A stretch of DNA of 64,000 nucleotides from Suillus spraguei. Taxonomy: Eukaryota > Basidiomycota > Agaricomycetes > Boletales > Suillaceae. The stretch covers positions 1 through 64,000 of the forward strand of contig JABCPU010000246.1 of NCBI GenBank assembly GCA_016800925.1. Reading direction: 5' to 3'. Below, piece by piece: positions 1 to 11,660 of this stretch. Both the position numbers and the translations under genes were made by a program. Below the pieces are notes generated by a model. The model searched no databases. It saw only the letters and a program-made list of their open reading frames with translations, and was not told where the DNA came from. Position 1 is the stretch's first letter, and each line of letters opens with the position of its first letter.

Positions 1-335
1 CGAGTAAGCAACTCAAAAAGACGAGAACACGCACATACTGGAAAACGGTAGATGCATTGAAACTATCAGTTTGAGACTGCTAACGAAGTTTGATGGTAAC
101 ATACAGTCCGCTGTACATAAAAGTTGCGAATAAGGTGCATTTCTGCTTCAGTTCTGGAATCAGAGTCAATGTCAGAGGATTGTGTGCTCCGCTTTGCACG
201 AGAGCTTCGTGGAGATCTGAAATCGTCGTTTGCATACTCGACTTTCGGTTGTTAGGCGCCATCAGCAGCGAGAAGATAAATATAACTCACCAATTGATCG
301 AGCTACCAGCATGGCGCTGAAGCGAATACTTGTCG

Positions 336-1442
336 TCAATGTGATTGACAGCACCGGCAAAAGTGACATTTGCGTTTAACTCCAAAGTCAGCTTTCTCTT
401 CTTCAAAGACGACCCTCATGACAATTGTGGTGCCTGCTTCAATGCCTGGCCATTCATGGTTTGTCAGTCGGGTTACTTGCTTATCATCATCGATGCACAG
501 ATCGTACTGTCCTTGCTCCATATACCGTCTCTGAAGTCGTGCTTCGATCGAGTCACGTGTAAACAGAGCCTGGAGCGTCACATTGAGTTGCTAAAGAGAA
601 ATTGATGAGCAAGTTTCCAAATACAAATGGGCGAGACACACCTGAAATGAGGTGCAAAAGGTCACCGATATTCTATGCTCATGACCTGTTGCGTCCATCA
701 GTTTCACATAGTCAAGTGCGAACGGTTAACTGCGGTCCCACGGAATCCTGCTGCCTCCGTAGTAGAATTGCCAGCGCTTCTTGAATCTGCATTTGAGACG
801 AGAACTAACAAAGTGAAGTGGTGAGTACACGCCAAAAAATCTTGAGACAGTAGAACACAACCGAATAATCCGCCAGATAACGATCGATTTGGTTGGAGCA
901 TCTGGCAATAGCCTGGGTGACGGAAGCAGATTCGGGACGACAATTTTGCAACCTTATCAGCTCTTCAAAGGTCTCTTGAAGGATTCTAAGTACACTGAAT
1001 ACCGGGTAACTCCAAGAACGCTTGAAGAAAGTACATACTGAATATGGAATCCCTCCGACCTTGTTCCAAAGGATCCTGGGTGATCGGAGCATTGTATAAA
1101 TGTAAGCTCAGTTGACGAAGTCGTGACGCTAAGCAAGCTAGGTCCGCCTTATTCTGACTACGTCTCTGTGACAGCCTTTGGATCAAGAAACATCGCAGTA
1201 ATAAAATAAGTTCTCACATCTATGAGTTGAAGGATTGTCAATAATCCACTAATAGCAGCTTGCATCGGGGAACCAGCAATTGGAATTGCACCCGAAACGC
1301 CCTGGATTAAAGGCAAAAACGTCTGAGCCATGTCAGAAACGTTCCTTGCGGGGCGCCTCGATCGAACTGCGAATCCTTTGAGGAGATTCAAATCCTTCAA
1401 AGTAACCTTGATCGAATTTTTGACTTGCAGATGAAAAGGCAT
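336..1442 (-). CDS. Fungal ubiquitin-like (ULD_2-type) domain protein with N-terminal helical region
   Basis: The minus strand reads through several exons. Exon 1 (1442 down to about 1218) encodes MPFHLQVKNSIKVTLKDLNL and a small Ala/Gly/Ile-rich stretch and ends at a GTGAGA donor. The next exon (from 1165) encodes a helical region (SRLRQLSLHLYNAP), then LQETFEELIRLQ and ASVTQAIARCSNQIDRYLAD. The last clear part (581-336) has LQRRYMEQGQYDLCID, VTRLTNHEW and GTTIVMRVVFEE, then a Cys-rich tail KCHFC. I recognise this order from a family common in Agaricomycetes: an N-terminal helical domain like that of fungal NLR/STAND proteins followed by a ubiquitin-like domain and a zinc-ribbon-like tail. 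The function is unknown. The exon junction around 1000-1040 does not join cleanly in my reading, and the C-terminus may continue to about 260, so a broken gene is possible. Family assignment is from memory of the motif pattern. Confidence 0.55.
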
Positions 1443-1859
1443 TTTTGGTCGGATGGGTTAGATGATAGGCAAGAGGGAGCGAAGAACGATATTTATACCA
1501 GGCAACTGCATGTACGAACCTCGTGTATGTACTACTGCTTCCAGCACGCTTGACATATATGGAATTGAGTTTGCCTCGTGTTGTTATGCTTCGTCATCAA
1601 CCAAGCTGTGCCTCTCGATCGAAAGCTTGCTGGTCAGAAGCATCTGTCGTGTCTTTGCGCAAGTTCTTACATAAAGTGGATCACATCCTTGAGTTCAAAT
1701 GATCGGTGGAGACGTCTGCGTCAGCCACAGCAGCATGTACAAGCCTCGTGTACTACACTATATGGAACGAGATGCTGTGAGTATTTGGATCAGAATTGAC
1801 TTAGCAGAACTGCCCTTGATCGCATGGAAACTTTCCACCACTCATGTATACACCGTTCA

Positions 1860-3803
1860 GCCAATCCGCTTTCCTCCTTGTCATTGTGTACCCCAGAACG
1901 TGGGTCCCATATCACCTTCGTATCCGTTTCATGTCTCATCGATCATCCTTACCCTACAGTAATCCATACCTGCAGGTTTCTACGTGTCCATTAATGTCGG
2001 TTCCAGGAAGCGCTGGAAATAAATCATCCGACAAATCCGAAGTGTTGGGCGATGTTTTAATTCTGTAATAATTCTGACATGCGATTTGAGGACTGACCAT
2101 CCATTTGTAGATCATTACACGAGATACCTGGATTATTGCTGGAGATCAAGCTATCCTATGAGCTCAGCTGAATGCTAGGAAATGAGAACTAGAAACATCG
2201 CGGGATGAGCTACTCGATCATAGGGATCACCTTTTCACTGAGTAACATTGTTCTCACTTATGCGCATATACTCACGTCTCATAGACACATCCTTCCCGCC
2301 AGTTTATGGCAATCACTCACTCCGAGGACCGCCGTTCTACATCCTTGCGCCAATCGGAATAGCACACCACTCGACGTAAGTGACGCCAGCCTTTCTTGAT
2401 TGATGGAACACCTGTTGTGATCCACCGTTGAATGTGAGATTGTTCAAGACACGGATGTGGGCCACGAGCGATTTGCCACATGCGTGACAAGCAAGATCAT
2501 AGTCTCTCACCTGAGCGATGCCATACAGTTGATCCTGGACCGATGTCCAGTCTGCTATCCTGACTAGGCAGTGGCTCTCAACTTCGCCTGGGACCGCCTG
2601 GAAGGCTACATTCAAAATAATCCTCAAGACATCGACCGCGTCTCCTCTCTTCTGTGAAGCCGTTTCTGCACGGCCACTCCGATCACTGATCACCGATCAT
2701 CACATCATTAAAGTGTTGATGTCGTGCTACAGCATGGAGAACACCACCTCTACACCCAGGAATCCATGCCGCCATCCCGCGAGCTATTGCCCCTCTGCCC
2801 AGAGGACCCTTACCTTTGCAGCATAGCAACAGAGGCAGATGGCGATTATGTGATCATCAGATGCGTCTATTGGAAGATAGATGCATCCGATGAAGACATT
2901 ATCCTCTGACGAGTCGTGCGCGAGCTAACATCATCCAGAGGCACTGGTCACTTTGCATCAGCTTTCAGGTCACGCTTTAAACAGTGCAGCAGCATCGATG
3001 ATATAGGTGAGTGTGTACAATGATATCGTGAAGCCATTCTCCTGAATACCTTGACCTTGTCACTCAATTGTTGCTTCGGTCACCAGTGCAATCATAACCT
3101 CAGCAAGGCTATCTTTATATGAAGAAGTGCCGCGCCTGTGCCCTGTTGGATATAATTCTCGTGATTCCCTATCGAACAACTTAGGAGCCGCCCTTCCCAC
3201 CCATTTTTAACTAACGCAGCGATGATAACGACATCATGAGAGCCATCAGTTGCTTTTAACTATCGACAGCAAGCTTGAGCTCATCCCCACAATGGTCAAC
3301 TTCATCACTCTCTCCGGCGACGATGCATGTGGCAGGTGCACTCAACGCTCTCTACAAGAATATGTCAAAGGATCTGGAGGATGGCGTCATGGACTATACG
3401 AAGCAGCCTGAACACTCAACTGCGCTACAAACGCCATGAAGATGAAAATGCCACTTGAGCAAATGATCGGTTTCATTCATATTGGTGTGTAGTTCTGCTG
3501 TGTTGTGCGGTTTTTGTCTGGCATAAGCTTTCGAGTCGTTGATTTTCTCTCTTTCATCACCTCTCTGTCATACACCCCAACTGGGCAATGCGTCACAGCA
3601 GCTACGTGTCCCTGTACGCTGATACTCGCGAATTCTCAACGTTTGTTCATTTGCTTCCGTCTGCGAGGTTCGTTACATGGATGGGACCAGTGCTGTTTGA
3701 CGCCCCAGCATGGTTTGATGGCCTACTCCCAATCGCACCGCTCTACACAATCAAGATTGCACCACGGGACGCACTAACAGATGCGGCCATGACCGCCTAC
3801 TAA
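1860..3803 (+). pseudogene. Decayed C2-TPR (CHAT-type) protein gene, copy 1
   Basis: The plus strand holds scattered pieces of a protein family expanded in Agaricomycetes: an N-terminal C2-like domain followed by tetratricopeptide repeats. Pieces visible in shifting frames are LSLEIKLSYELS (about 2150), LDRCPVCYPD and RLEGYIQNNPQDID (2540-2640), a stretch ending ELLPLCPEDPYL (2790-2820), and ALNALYKNMSKDLEDGVMDY (3325-3410). The last readable exon (3588-3803) encodes a soluble C-terminus (LLPSARFVTWMGPVLFDAP, ending DALTDAAMTAY). Many stops and frame changes separate the pieces, so this is a relic. A second, equally decayed copy of its 5' half lies at 61471-62500 and aligns over several hundred bases with scattered substitutions. 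The 3588-3803 exon could belong to a different gene. Confidence 0.5.
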
Positions 3804-3984
3804 TAGTCTCATACACGCATGCACAAATGCAAGTGTAAGTAAAGAAGCGAGTGTAGCCATAGGTTTGGAGGCAGACGACGTTGGGGCCTCGCATTCCATG
3901 AAGATTTTTTTTGCATCCTATGAGGTTGGTTAGTGGGCGTTTTGGTTTGGGATGTTATTAGGGAGGGTTATGTGGTGGAAGGGC

Positions 3985-5945
3985 GAAGGGAATGAAGGAG
4001 GAGGAGAGGACATGATAACACCTAGACACTTTTAAAAAGGCGTGTGGATGAGAAAGATGATCTTGCGCGGTATCAGCTTGCCCTCAATGAAATAAAATAA
4101 AAACACACTTCTCGCTGCTCACAGCATATATCGTGTTCCTTAGTATGCAAGGAACTGGCAAGAGATGGTAGTCGTAGACCAAGACGAGGTTGGAGAACCC
4201 CGGCGGTAGCGAAGCGTATATCTCCATTAAAACAATGGTTTCACTGTGTTACTGTATGCGCTAGGGTTTTTTGTAAAATTGTCTTCTTGAACTCTGACTA
4301 CACCATTCCTGAACGCTCGATAACGAGATGTTTGACATGGATAGCTCGTATTTGTATCAATATGTGGTAGATTGTCGTCTGTCCTGTCCTGCGGAAACTG
4401 TGCATGGTACACAATTGCAGATGTCAAAGAGCTGTATTGAAACAAAAAGTTAGTTCAAGTGCGAGATACTGGCTGCATGCAGCGGAAATTTGAACTCGGT
4501 CATGGCAGGTACTCACATTAATAGAGCCGCCCTGTTCTGATTCCACTGAGTGATAAGACTCATAAGGTCATGGAGTTGGTAGGATTGAATGGATCCCATA
4601 AAGATACGCCTTTTGTAAATCTCCACTACATCCACTCCGTCCGCTAACAGGGGCCGCTTGGTGGTAGAGTTGAGTCAGACTCAAACTTGAAGAAGACATG
4701 TGTAGCTGACCGCCACTTGAACTGTGCTGAAAGTAAACGCGAAAACTCGATTTGTACCGAATGAGTCATGATCACGATAAAGATCGAGTCGCTATAGCTC
4801 CGTTGTGCGCAGTGGGGCGTGGGCTATTGTTAAAAGCTATAGCATATAACTCATGTAAGATCTTCGAAGCGGAAATTAAAACTAGCAGGCAACGAACTGA
4901 ATGTGAAGCCCAGCAGGACGACGCCGTCGACTTAGTATTGAAGGTGCACGGTCCTATGACCCTATGGTCGAATTGTCCAGAGAAAAAACATCATAGCGCC
5001 GAGGGTTGAAATGCCCGAAAAAACCAGGAGAATCCGATATAACGTGTGACTGGGTGGATCACATTGTATGGAGGAGTCGACCGGGGGATTGGCCATGGGA
5101 GTGCCGCCTTGTCAGCCCCCTGCTGTATGATCGTGGGGATTAATAGCATCTCCTTAGTATTGCTGGCATGACTCATCGGCGGGGGTACTTGTTTTGCTTG
5201 TACGCGTGAATTCCTTAAGCTTTGACTTGCAGACTCATTTCGTGACGCTCGAGGATTGAACTTGTGATACTTGACAGGTGCGTTAGTATCCTCCTATGCA
5301 ACGCTGAGTATTTTTCCCAACAGACACTACTGCTATAGAATATCTCGACACAGTCACTCGCAAAGCCCTGGTTGAAGACTGCGATGGGCAAAAAATCGGA
5401 CACGTAAGTACGTCGGCTGGGTTCCCAGTGACATTACCAATTAGAAACGTTGGAACGGCATAGATTTATGTAATCCGTGCTTTCTATGTTCTAATAGTCG
5501 CTAGCCACTTCAATCCAATCTCTCCAAGTCATAATAATGTCTAGATCACATTCACATAAGTAGTATGGGCCCTTTGACCATCTTGAAATTGGTTTCTAGC
5601 GTAGGTCATATTTTCACTGCCTACTGAAAAATAGATCGCACTCTTCAAGGCCCACTGAATTGACTTTGCTGAAGTCAGGATGGCCAGCCGATCTAGGATC
5701 ACATCAAGGGTCAAGTCTGACTTTGGCTTATACTTGACCCCCAAACGCCCATTTCAAAGAGTTCGAATTGGAACCAGCAAGTTTTCCTACCCGAGTGTTC
5801 TTTGTGCCGTGCAGTCACCGTAGAATTGGTCGATCCTTCTCATTCTCCGAATGAAAAGCTCAACATTTAAGGTGGGTTTCAGTTTTGTTCACACTCGACG
5901 AGTCTTATCGAACACATCCCATCTTTAATATTTCTTATACTTACC
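3985..5945. other. Upstream part of duplicated segment, no gene recognised
   Basis: There is no convincing coding region between the C2-TPR relic and the amine oxidase start. The stretch is conserved with copy B (20745-20867, 26519-28053, 28907-30686), including 'gacatgtgtagctgaccgcc' (4695) and the last 670 bases before the ATG. The 4762-4908 part is inverted in copy B. An AT-rich 'acatttaag' at about 5862 lies 80 bp before the ATG and is shared by both copies; it is a possible core promoter. Confidence 0.5.
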
Positions 5946-8076
5946 ATGGATTTTGGAGGAGACGTACAAGGCTACTGGGGTCGAAACCTCATTGAAGACC
6001 GTAACAACGTTCTTATCAAGAAGCTTCCTAAACTCTTCGGGGCTGGTCGTCGACAGACCCCGCAGCTACCGCTTTCCAAGGATGGCTTTGACAAGACGGG
6101 CCACCCAGTTGGTATTTTAGGTGCAGGAGTTGGTGGTCTATACACCGCCCTCATATTAGATTCACTGGACATCAAGTACGAGATCTTGGAGGCGTCAGAC
6201 CGCACCGGTGGTCGCGTCTTCACCTACAAGTTCCCGAATGGTAAAGAATACGATTACTATGTATGTTACTCATTTGATACTGCTGCGCCAATGATGCTCA
6301 CCATATAACCACTTTTCTCTATTGTTAACTAGGATGTTGGTGCGATGAGGTACCCCTTGCCGCAGAAGGATAGTGAGGGCAATTACAAGACCGGTATCAT
6401 GAAGCGCTTGGGCGAGTTAATCAACTACCCAAAGCTCAATGATGGTCCGGTACCTCTAAAGTCTACACTCATCGATTACTATTTCAAGGCCAAGGATGGA
6501 GGATCTTTCCTCTACTTCAACAATGAACGTTACCAAGTCTTTGATACATTGCATCCTCCTGACTTCCATGCCCGGGAAATGGGTGTTGAGTCTGAGTATG
6601 TTGCCGTGGGAGTAGAGAAGATTGTCGACGATGTCATTGAGCCATTCTCCCGCATGCTCATAAACGACTTGAAGCAGCAGGTCAATGAAGGGTGGGACAT
6701 CATGAAGGAGAATGATGGATACTCTCTTCGTGCATACATGTCGTTCAAATACATTCCCAGCGTCAGCCTCGAACTCCCGCCCATGCATCTCTCCACCAAC
6801 GTAATTAACTGGTGCGAGACATTTGATAACAGCACTGGCTCGTATGACCGAAGTTTAACTGAATCGGTCCTCGATTCACTGGGCCTTTCTACGGCCGGGC
6901 CAGACCCCACTGAAGACGTAGAATGGAAGTGTTTCAAGTAAGTGCACTGTTGTCTCCGAACTCAAGCTCTGATACTTCCCGTATCCAGAGGCGGTTCTCA
7001 CGTACTCATCGACCACATGACGGAGTACATTACTGCTAAGGGCACAAATGATCTTATCAAGTTCAATAAGAGCGTCGCGAGCATCTCTCAGGGTACAAGC
7101 ACCATGGAGGTTTTTGTGCGGGGCGAATCTAGTCCACGCACATACTCACACGTTATATCGACCATTCCTCTGACAGGCCTGCGGGTGATTGATCTCTCTG
7201 GTGCTGGTTTAAACGTGATGCAGAGAAACGCATTGCGCAAGCTACAGTATGGTCCTTCAACCAAAATTGGGGTCCGCTTCAAATCAGCCTGGTGGACGGA
7301 ACGGTTTGGCATCAAAGGAGGTCAATCATTAACTGACCTCCCCATTCGAACTATCGTCTACCCCTCTTACGGCGTGGATTCTGAGTCGCCGTCCACTGTG
7401 CTGATCGCGAGTTACTGTTGGACAAATGATGCAGAACGCTTGGGAGCGCTCATCGATACCGGTAAAACAGAGTACAACGAGCAACTAAAAGAACTCGTAC
7501 TGCGTAATCTTGCGGATGTACACAATATTACTTATGATTTCTTGTCGGATCAGTTCTTGGACATGCATGGATGGAACTGGAGCAACGACCCGCTCACCAT
7601 GGGTGAGTCTGTAAATATTAATGTGATCCAATCAATGCTCACTCGCTTCGCTACAGGTGCCTTTGCACACTTTGGCCCTGGAGATTTCCAAGATTTATAC
7701 ACGGCTCTCAGTGTTCCAAATGCCAACAAGAGGTTACATTTCGCTGGAGAGGCCATCAGCATCCGTCATGCGTGAGTGGAAAGTAGTCATCTTTGGATTA
7801 TTATAATTTAAACACAATGTAACTTGCAGGTGGGTCGTTGGTGCATTGGACAGTGCATGGCGCGCAGTGTATGAATATCTGCTCGCTTCTGGACAGCCTC
7901 AAACCATCATTGAAAAATTCTTCAATCTGTGGGGCAAGAACATTGAGTGGGTATACCCATCATCCTTGTATGGTGATGAAGGGCACAGCACAGGGGATCC
8001 GAACATGAACTCCATGTTACGAGTCCACATGGCGTGCACGTATGCTGCTGAAACATCTGGGGAGGTGAAGTTCTGA
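5946..8076 (+). CDS. Flavin-containing amine oxidase / L-amino-acid-oxidase-like protein, copy A
   Basis: There are four exons by clean GT-AG junctions: 5946-6260, 6333-6937, 6989-7771 and 7830-8076. They sum to 1950 bases and give 649 residues with no internal stop. The dinucleotide-binding motif GILGAGVGGLYTALILDSL lies near residue 57, followed by EILEASDRTGGR, the Glu and GGR pattern of FAD amine oxidases. The C-terminal FAD motif is LHFAGEAISIRHAWVVGALD. Family members oxidatively deaminate amines or L-amino acids to the imine, yielding H2O2 and ammonia. There is no clear signal peptide, so it is probably intracellular or peroxisome-independent. Copy B at 30687-32818 has the same exon layout and differs at 27 residues by my count. 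Both reading frames are intact, which suggests both are or were recently under selection. Substrate is unknown. Confidence 0.9.
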
Positions 8077-8102
8077 ATAAGACATAGCTAGCTCGGTAAC
8101 AT

Positions 8103-8998
8103 TAATGGCGCTCAAGGTGATTTCCTGAAATCTCGGCAAGCTCGGTAAAGGTCGGGTCAAAAGGTCCTGCTTGTAGTTAACATAATGCTTGATTTTCAGG
8201 CTGTCATGTCATAATGATGCATAAAAACAGGCTAACTAGCAGATTTTTGGTGATGCATCAACCATATTAGCGAGCTATGGTGCATTAACCTCATGCCAGT
8301 TGGGAAAGTGACGCATAGTGATCGTCCCATTTTGGTCATGTGAATGACCGCAATTTTGGCCTCCAAAACCGTAAATTCACAAAATACATTCTATTTTGAT
8401 CACCTTCTCATATTTAGGCCTCTCCACATTATTCCCACACTCCGCATTACCCCACAACACCAAAAACATCGTCCATCTTGGGAATCTCCTCAATATCAAT
8501 GATTCCCACAGCCTCCCCACCTCACTGCAGCTTCACCACCACACCACAATAGGTCCCTGTTCTTATATAAGTAGTAGTTTAGTATATATGTGTATAATAT
8601 AATATAATAGACCGCTTTTTTGTGTATTTGTGTGACAGCTCCCCCTCCAGGACCCTTTCAAAATAGGTAGGGTACAAAACACTTTCGCATTTTTGCCCTT
8701 TTGATAGAGAAGTATATCAGGCATTCAAGGATACATTCAAAGAGATTCTCATTATTATTTGACCTCTTGAAGCATCCTACATCAACAGATATGGTATATA
8801 TGCAGGAAATCACAATATGTTCTCATTTTATCATTTACAGGTGGATATACTTATAAAAATGGTTCCCAGCATCCATTTACTGCAATTTTGAGAAATAATG
8901 ACAATTGCAAAAATAAAATCGTTCGAGGTTATGGGTTGTGTCATGAACGTCTGAGTCAGCTTCCTTTTTGGTATTCCCTACTAGTTGAGTGTACACGT
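8103..8998. other. Intergenic stretch with no recognised gene
   Basis: The duplication ends at 8102. The following 900 bases are AT-rich, including 'atataatataatatag' near 8591, with only short open frames. No LTR termini or transposase motifs were recognised. Confidence 0.4.
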
Positions 8999-9007
8999 GT
9001 GTTTCCC

Positions 9008-9199
9008 CCTTGGCCACTGTTTGCAGCTTGTGAGTGTCAATCATCCTTCGAGCTTGAGCCATGCTGATCTGAGTCCTTGGCCACTGTTTGCAGAGAGTGA
9101 GTGTGTTGATTGTCCTTTGAGCTCGAGCCGTGCTGATCCAAGTCCTTGGCCACTGTTCACAGTCTGTGAGTGTGTTGATCGTCCTTCAAGCTCAAGCTG
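9008..9199. repeat. 67-68 bp minisatellite, three copies
   Basis: The phrase 'ccttggccactg' starts at 9008, 9075 and 9143, each followed by a diverged 'gtgagtgtgttgat' and 'gagctcgagccgtgctgat' block. The third copy ends where the truncated LTR-A begins (9200). Confidence 0.75.
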
Positions 9200-9491
9200 T
9201 GTTATGATTGGGGTGGCGTCACCAGCGACAATGAAAAGACACTGATGGTCTGCTGGGAAGTTCTACAATGTCCAGAAGAGGACAAGGTGAAAGTACTCGG
9301 AACATGTTCCGAGTACTATCAAGGTTTCAGCCTCAAAGACAAGTCTAAGAGGTTCTACGAGAATAGAGACTAAGGCTAAGGAGTGCTTAGACTTAGAGAC
9401 GATTGAAGACGACTAAAGATCGGAGATCTTTAGTGAAGATGAATCCAGGTAAAACCCAGTAAGATTAAAGTAAAGTATACAAGTGTAATAC
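9200..9491 (-). mobile_element. Truncated LTR-A copy (divergent)
   Basis: It starts 'tgttatgattggggtggcgt' and follows LTR-A in minus orientation up to 'caagtgtaatac', where the next LTR-A (9492) interrupts it. Its central hairpin has a different stem sequence from the other copies but still pairs perfectly (9412-9434), so it comes from a divergent subfamily member. The remaining half of this LTR was not found downstream. Confidence 0.8.
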
Positions 9492-9965
9492 TGTTACGAA
9501 CTGGGGTGGCATCACCAGCGACAGTGAAAAGACACAGACGGTCTGCTGGGAGTTCTTACAATGTCCAAAAGAGGACAAGGTGAAAGTACAAGGAACGCGT
9601 TCCGAGTACGATCAAGGGTTCGGCCTCAAAGACAAGTCTAAGAGGTATCCGCGAGAATAGAGACTAAGGCTAAGGAGTGCTTAGACTTAGAGACGATTCA
9701 AGACGACTTAGGTTGGAGACCTAAGCGAAGGAGATTCCAGGTAAAACCCAGTAAGATTAAAGTAGGGAATCTACTACTAGTACACTGTGCTTAAATAGGC
9801 CAATATGTGCACACAGACCAAGTAACCGTGAGAGCGTAACTGCGTATCCTAATAAAGAAGGCATATGTTGTACAGATACGTTAAGCATATGAGTCAGAGT
9901 CATGTGACATGATATACAAGTAAGGAAACAAAGGGAAAATGAATAGGGGCACGTACAATTGTAAC
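9492..9965 (-). mobile_element. LTR-A, 3' LTR of a minus-strand chromovirus (element 3)
   Basis: A complete LTR of about 474 bp, from 'tgttacgaactggggtgg' to 'gtacaattgtaaca'. It is directly followed at 9966 by 'ttaccccctttttac', the complement of the polypurine tract 'gtaaaaagggggtaa', and then by the 3' end of ORF3. This marks it as the 3' LTR of an element lying on the minus strand. Confidence 0.85.
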
Positions 9966-10848
9966 ATTACCCCCTTTTTACATTGAAAGTCACCGACTTT
10001 CAAACATCTCTGTTGTTGTCATAGACGGGGTCGTAGTCGTCATAGTTAGTGACATCTTCATCAGCGGCACTTCCTCCTAACATATAAGCTGCCTCCTCCT
10101 CTGCTACCGTTCTTGCCCATTGACCTTCTTTTCGTCATCAACGGTTAATAAGATACTGTTCCCATGTTACAATCGTACGTGCCCCTATTCATTTTCTTAC
10201 CTCATTTACTGTGTATATTACATAACATGACTCTGACTCATATGCTCAACGCATCTGTACTATAGTTGCCTTCCTCCTTTGGATACGCACTTACGTTCTC
10301 ACACTTCTCTTGGTCTGTGCGCACATATTGGCCTATTTAAGCACAGTGTACTTGTAGTAGATTCCCTACTTTAATCTTACTGGGTTTTACCTGGAATCTC
10401 CTTCGCTTAGGTCTCCAACCTAAGTCGTCTTGAATCGTCTCTAAGTCTAAGCACTCCTTAGTCTTAGTCTCTATTCTCGCGAATACCTCTTAGACTTGTC
10501 TTCGAGGCTGAACCCTTGATCGTACTCGGAACGCGTTCCTTGTACTTTCACCTTGTTCTCTTTTGAACATTGTAAGAACTCCCAGCAGACCGCCTGTATC
10601 TTTTTACTGTCGCTGGTGACGCCACCCCAGTTCGTAACATCCCACCTACGCAGTGCATCATAAAATCCATCGTCCTTCCAGGTAAGCGTGAACAGGGGTT
10701 CCCCACGACGCTGAGGGCAATAAATGGACAGATGGGTGGGACCGTGTCGCAGACAGATTTGACACTGATAGTTGGGACAATTCTTTTGTCGATGTCCGAC
10801 GATGCTGCAGATTCAGCATTTCATATTTTCGTCAGTGTTAGAGATGGA
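9966..10848 (-). pseudogene. ORF3 remnant of chromovirus element 3, split by a solo LTR
   Basis: Read on the minus strand, about 10848-10645 encodes the zinc-knuckle end of ORF3 (GHRQKNCPNYQCQIC, then THLSIYCPQRRGEPLFTLTW). It resumes at 10164-10010 with an acidic tail (VAEEEAAYMLGGSAADEDV). Its closest match in the window is the ORF3 of element 1 (17620-17986). A solo LTR-A (10165-10639) splits it. A TGA interrupts the Cys motif (MKC then stop) and further stops follow the solo LTR site. The rest of the element is missing: at about 10849 the sequence switches to an unrelated LTR (LTR-D). Confidence 0.8.
10165..10639 (+). mobile_element. Solo LTR-A with 5-bp target-site duplication
   Basis: It is 475 bp, from 'tgttacaatcgtacgtgccc' to 'ccccagttcgtaaca', flanked by the direct repeat 'tccca' (10160-10164 and 10640-10644). 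It sits inside ORF3 of element 3, so it inserted later and recombined to a solo LTR. Confidence 0.92.
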
Positions 10849-11473
10849 CATACATAGGATCAAAGCTCCGGCCTAGGGAGTGATCCCATAGGCCTGAGTC
10901 GGAAGCTTACAAGGGCCGGAGCCCAAGTGCAAGAACGGAGACGGAGTTATATAGACATGATAACAGGATACAGAGTAATCAAAGGAATATACAGAAGTAG
11001 GAACAATGAATCAGACTAAGGTCTGCAGGAGTTGTGCTACAAGTTTATATACCGTAGGAGCATGCCAGAGGGTAAGTATGGATAGTCTGAGGCTATGTCT
11101 GAAGCATACAGAAACACATTAGTAAGTACAGCGGGACATAAGGCTATGAACTCGGAGATGAAGCTCGTACACAATACTTATCAAGACGGAGGCAGAGATC
11201 ACCAAGAACCGGAAGCACAGAGATACCCAGAAGCCGGAGACACAAGTATATTCTAAAAGGGGTAATGCGCAGGTGCACGGGAATAGTTCGGATATGAACT
11301 CGGATTGGATATGGACACGGATTGGATATGGACACGGATGGATATGGATTGGAGTGGATGGGTGGATCGGATATGTGAACTGGATTGGATGGGTGGATCA
11401 GATATGTGTAGGTTGGGTGTCTGGATGTCCATGGATTGGATTTGATCTAGACCTGAATGTACGGTATATGACA
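10849..11473 (+). mobile_element. Truncated LTR of a second family (LTR-D)
   Basis: The right end 'gtacggtatatgaca' matches the end of the complete LTR-D at 26967-27700 ('atggtatatgaca'). Interior blocks are also similar, for example 'tttatataccgtaggagcatgc' against 'tttatatactgtaagtaacc'. The left end is lost in a junction with the ORF3 remnant, and no target duplication is visible. It includes a stretch of near-tandem 'ggattggatatggacac' repeats (11301-11340). Confidence 0.6.
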
Positions 11474-11648
11474 ATTAGTCTCTATTCTCGTAGAACCTCT
11501 TAGACTTGTCTTTGAGGCTGAAACCTTGATAGTACTCGGAACGTGTTCCTTGTACTTTCACCTTGTCCTCTTCTGGACATTGTAGAACTTCCCAGCAGAC
11601 CGACTGTGTCTTTTCACTGTTGCTGGTGACGCCACCCCAGTCGTAACA
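11474..11648 (+). repeat. 5' LTR-A of element 1, truncated to its last 175 bp
   Basis: It begins inside the LTR at 'tagtctctattctcg' and ends 'ccccagtcgtaaca'. The upstream part including the promoter is replaced by LTR-D, so this element can no longer be transcribed from its own LTR. Confidence 0.85.
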
Positions 11649-11660
11649 AAAGATTAAAGT
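11649..11660 (+). promoter_or_regulatory. Primer binding site, self-priming type
   Basis: The bases right after the LTR are AAAGATTAAAGT. The last 11 (AAGATTAAAGT) are the exact reverse complement of ACTTTAATCTT at 18221-18231 in the 3' LTR, about 34 bp after the TATA-like TATTTAA. A tRNA-primed element would normally begin with TGG complementary to the tRNA CCA end; that is absent. The same PBS adjoins the LTR of element 2 (26025-26036, minus strand). Adjacent 11-nt self-complementarity is the known design of Tf1/sushi-type elements. Confidence 0.65.

Larger units (their letters stand above)
3985..8102 (+). repeat. Segmental duplication, copy A (amine oxidase locus)
   Basis: About 4.1 kb that recurs at 20745-32846. 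Homology starts near the 'gaggagaggacatgataaca' stretch at 3999 (partner 20749) and ends just past the amine oxidase stop at 'agctagctcggtaacatt' (8086-8103, partner 32829-32846). Copy A is compact. Copy B carries a chromovirus, a solo LTR, a MITE, a local inversion and extra sequence around 29430-29995. Copy A therefore serves as the empty-site reference for each of those insertions. Confidence 0.88.

Noticed and set aside
80..320. Open frames at the left edge
   Set aside because: No domain or splice-supported link; possibly the tail of the ULD_2-type gene, but not supportable.
2337..2693. Minus-strand 118-residue frame
   Set aside because: The plus strand there encodes recognisable C2-TPR pieces, and the homologous region at 62000-62300 does not keep the minus-strand frame open.
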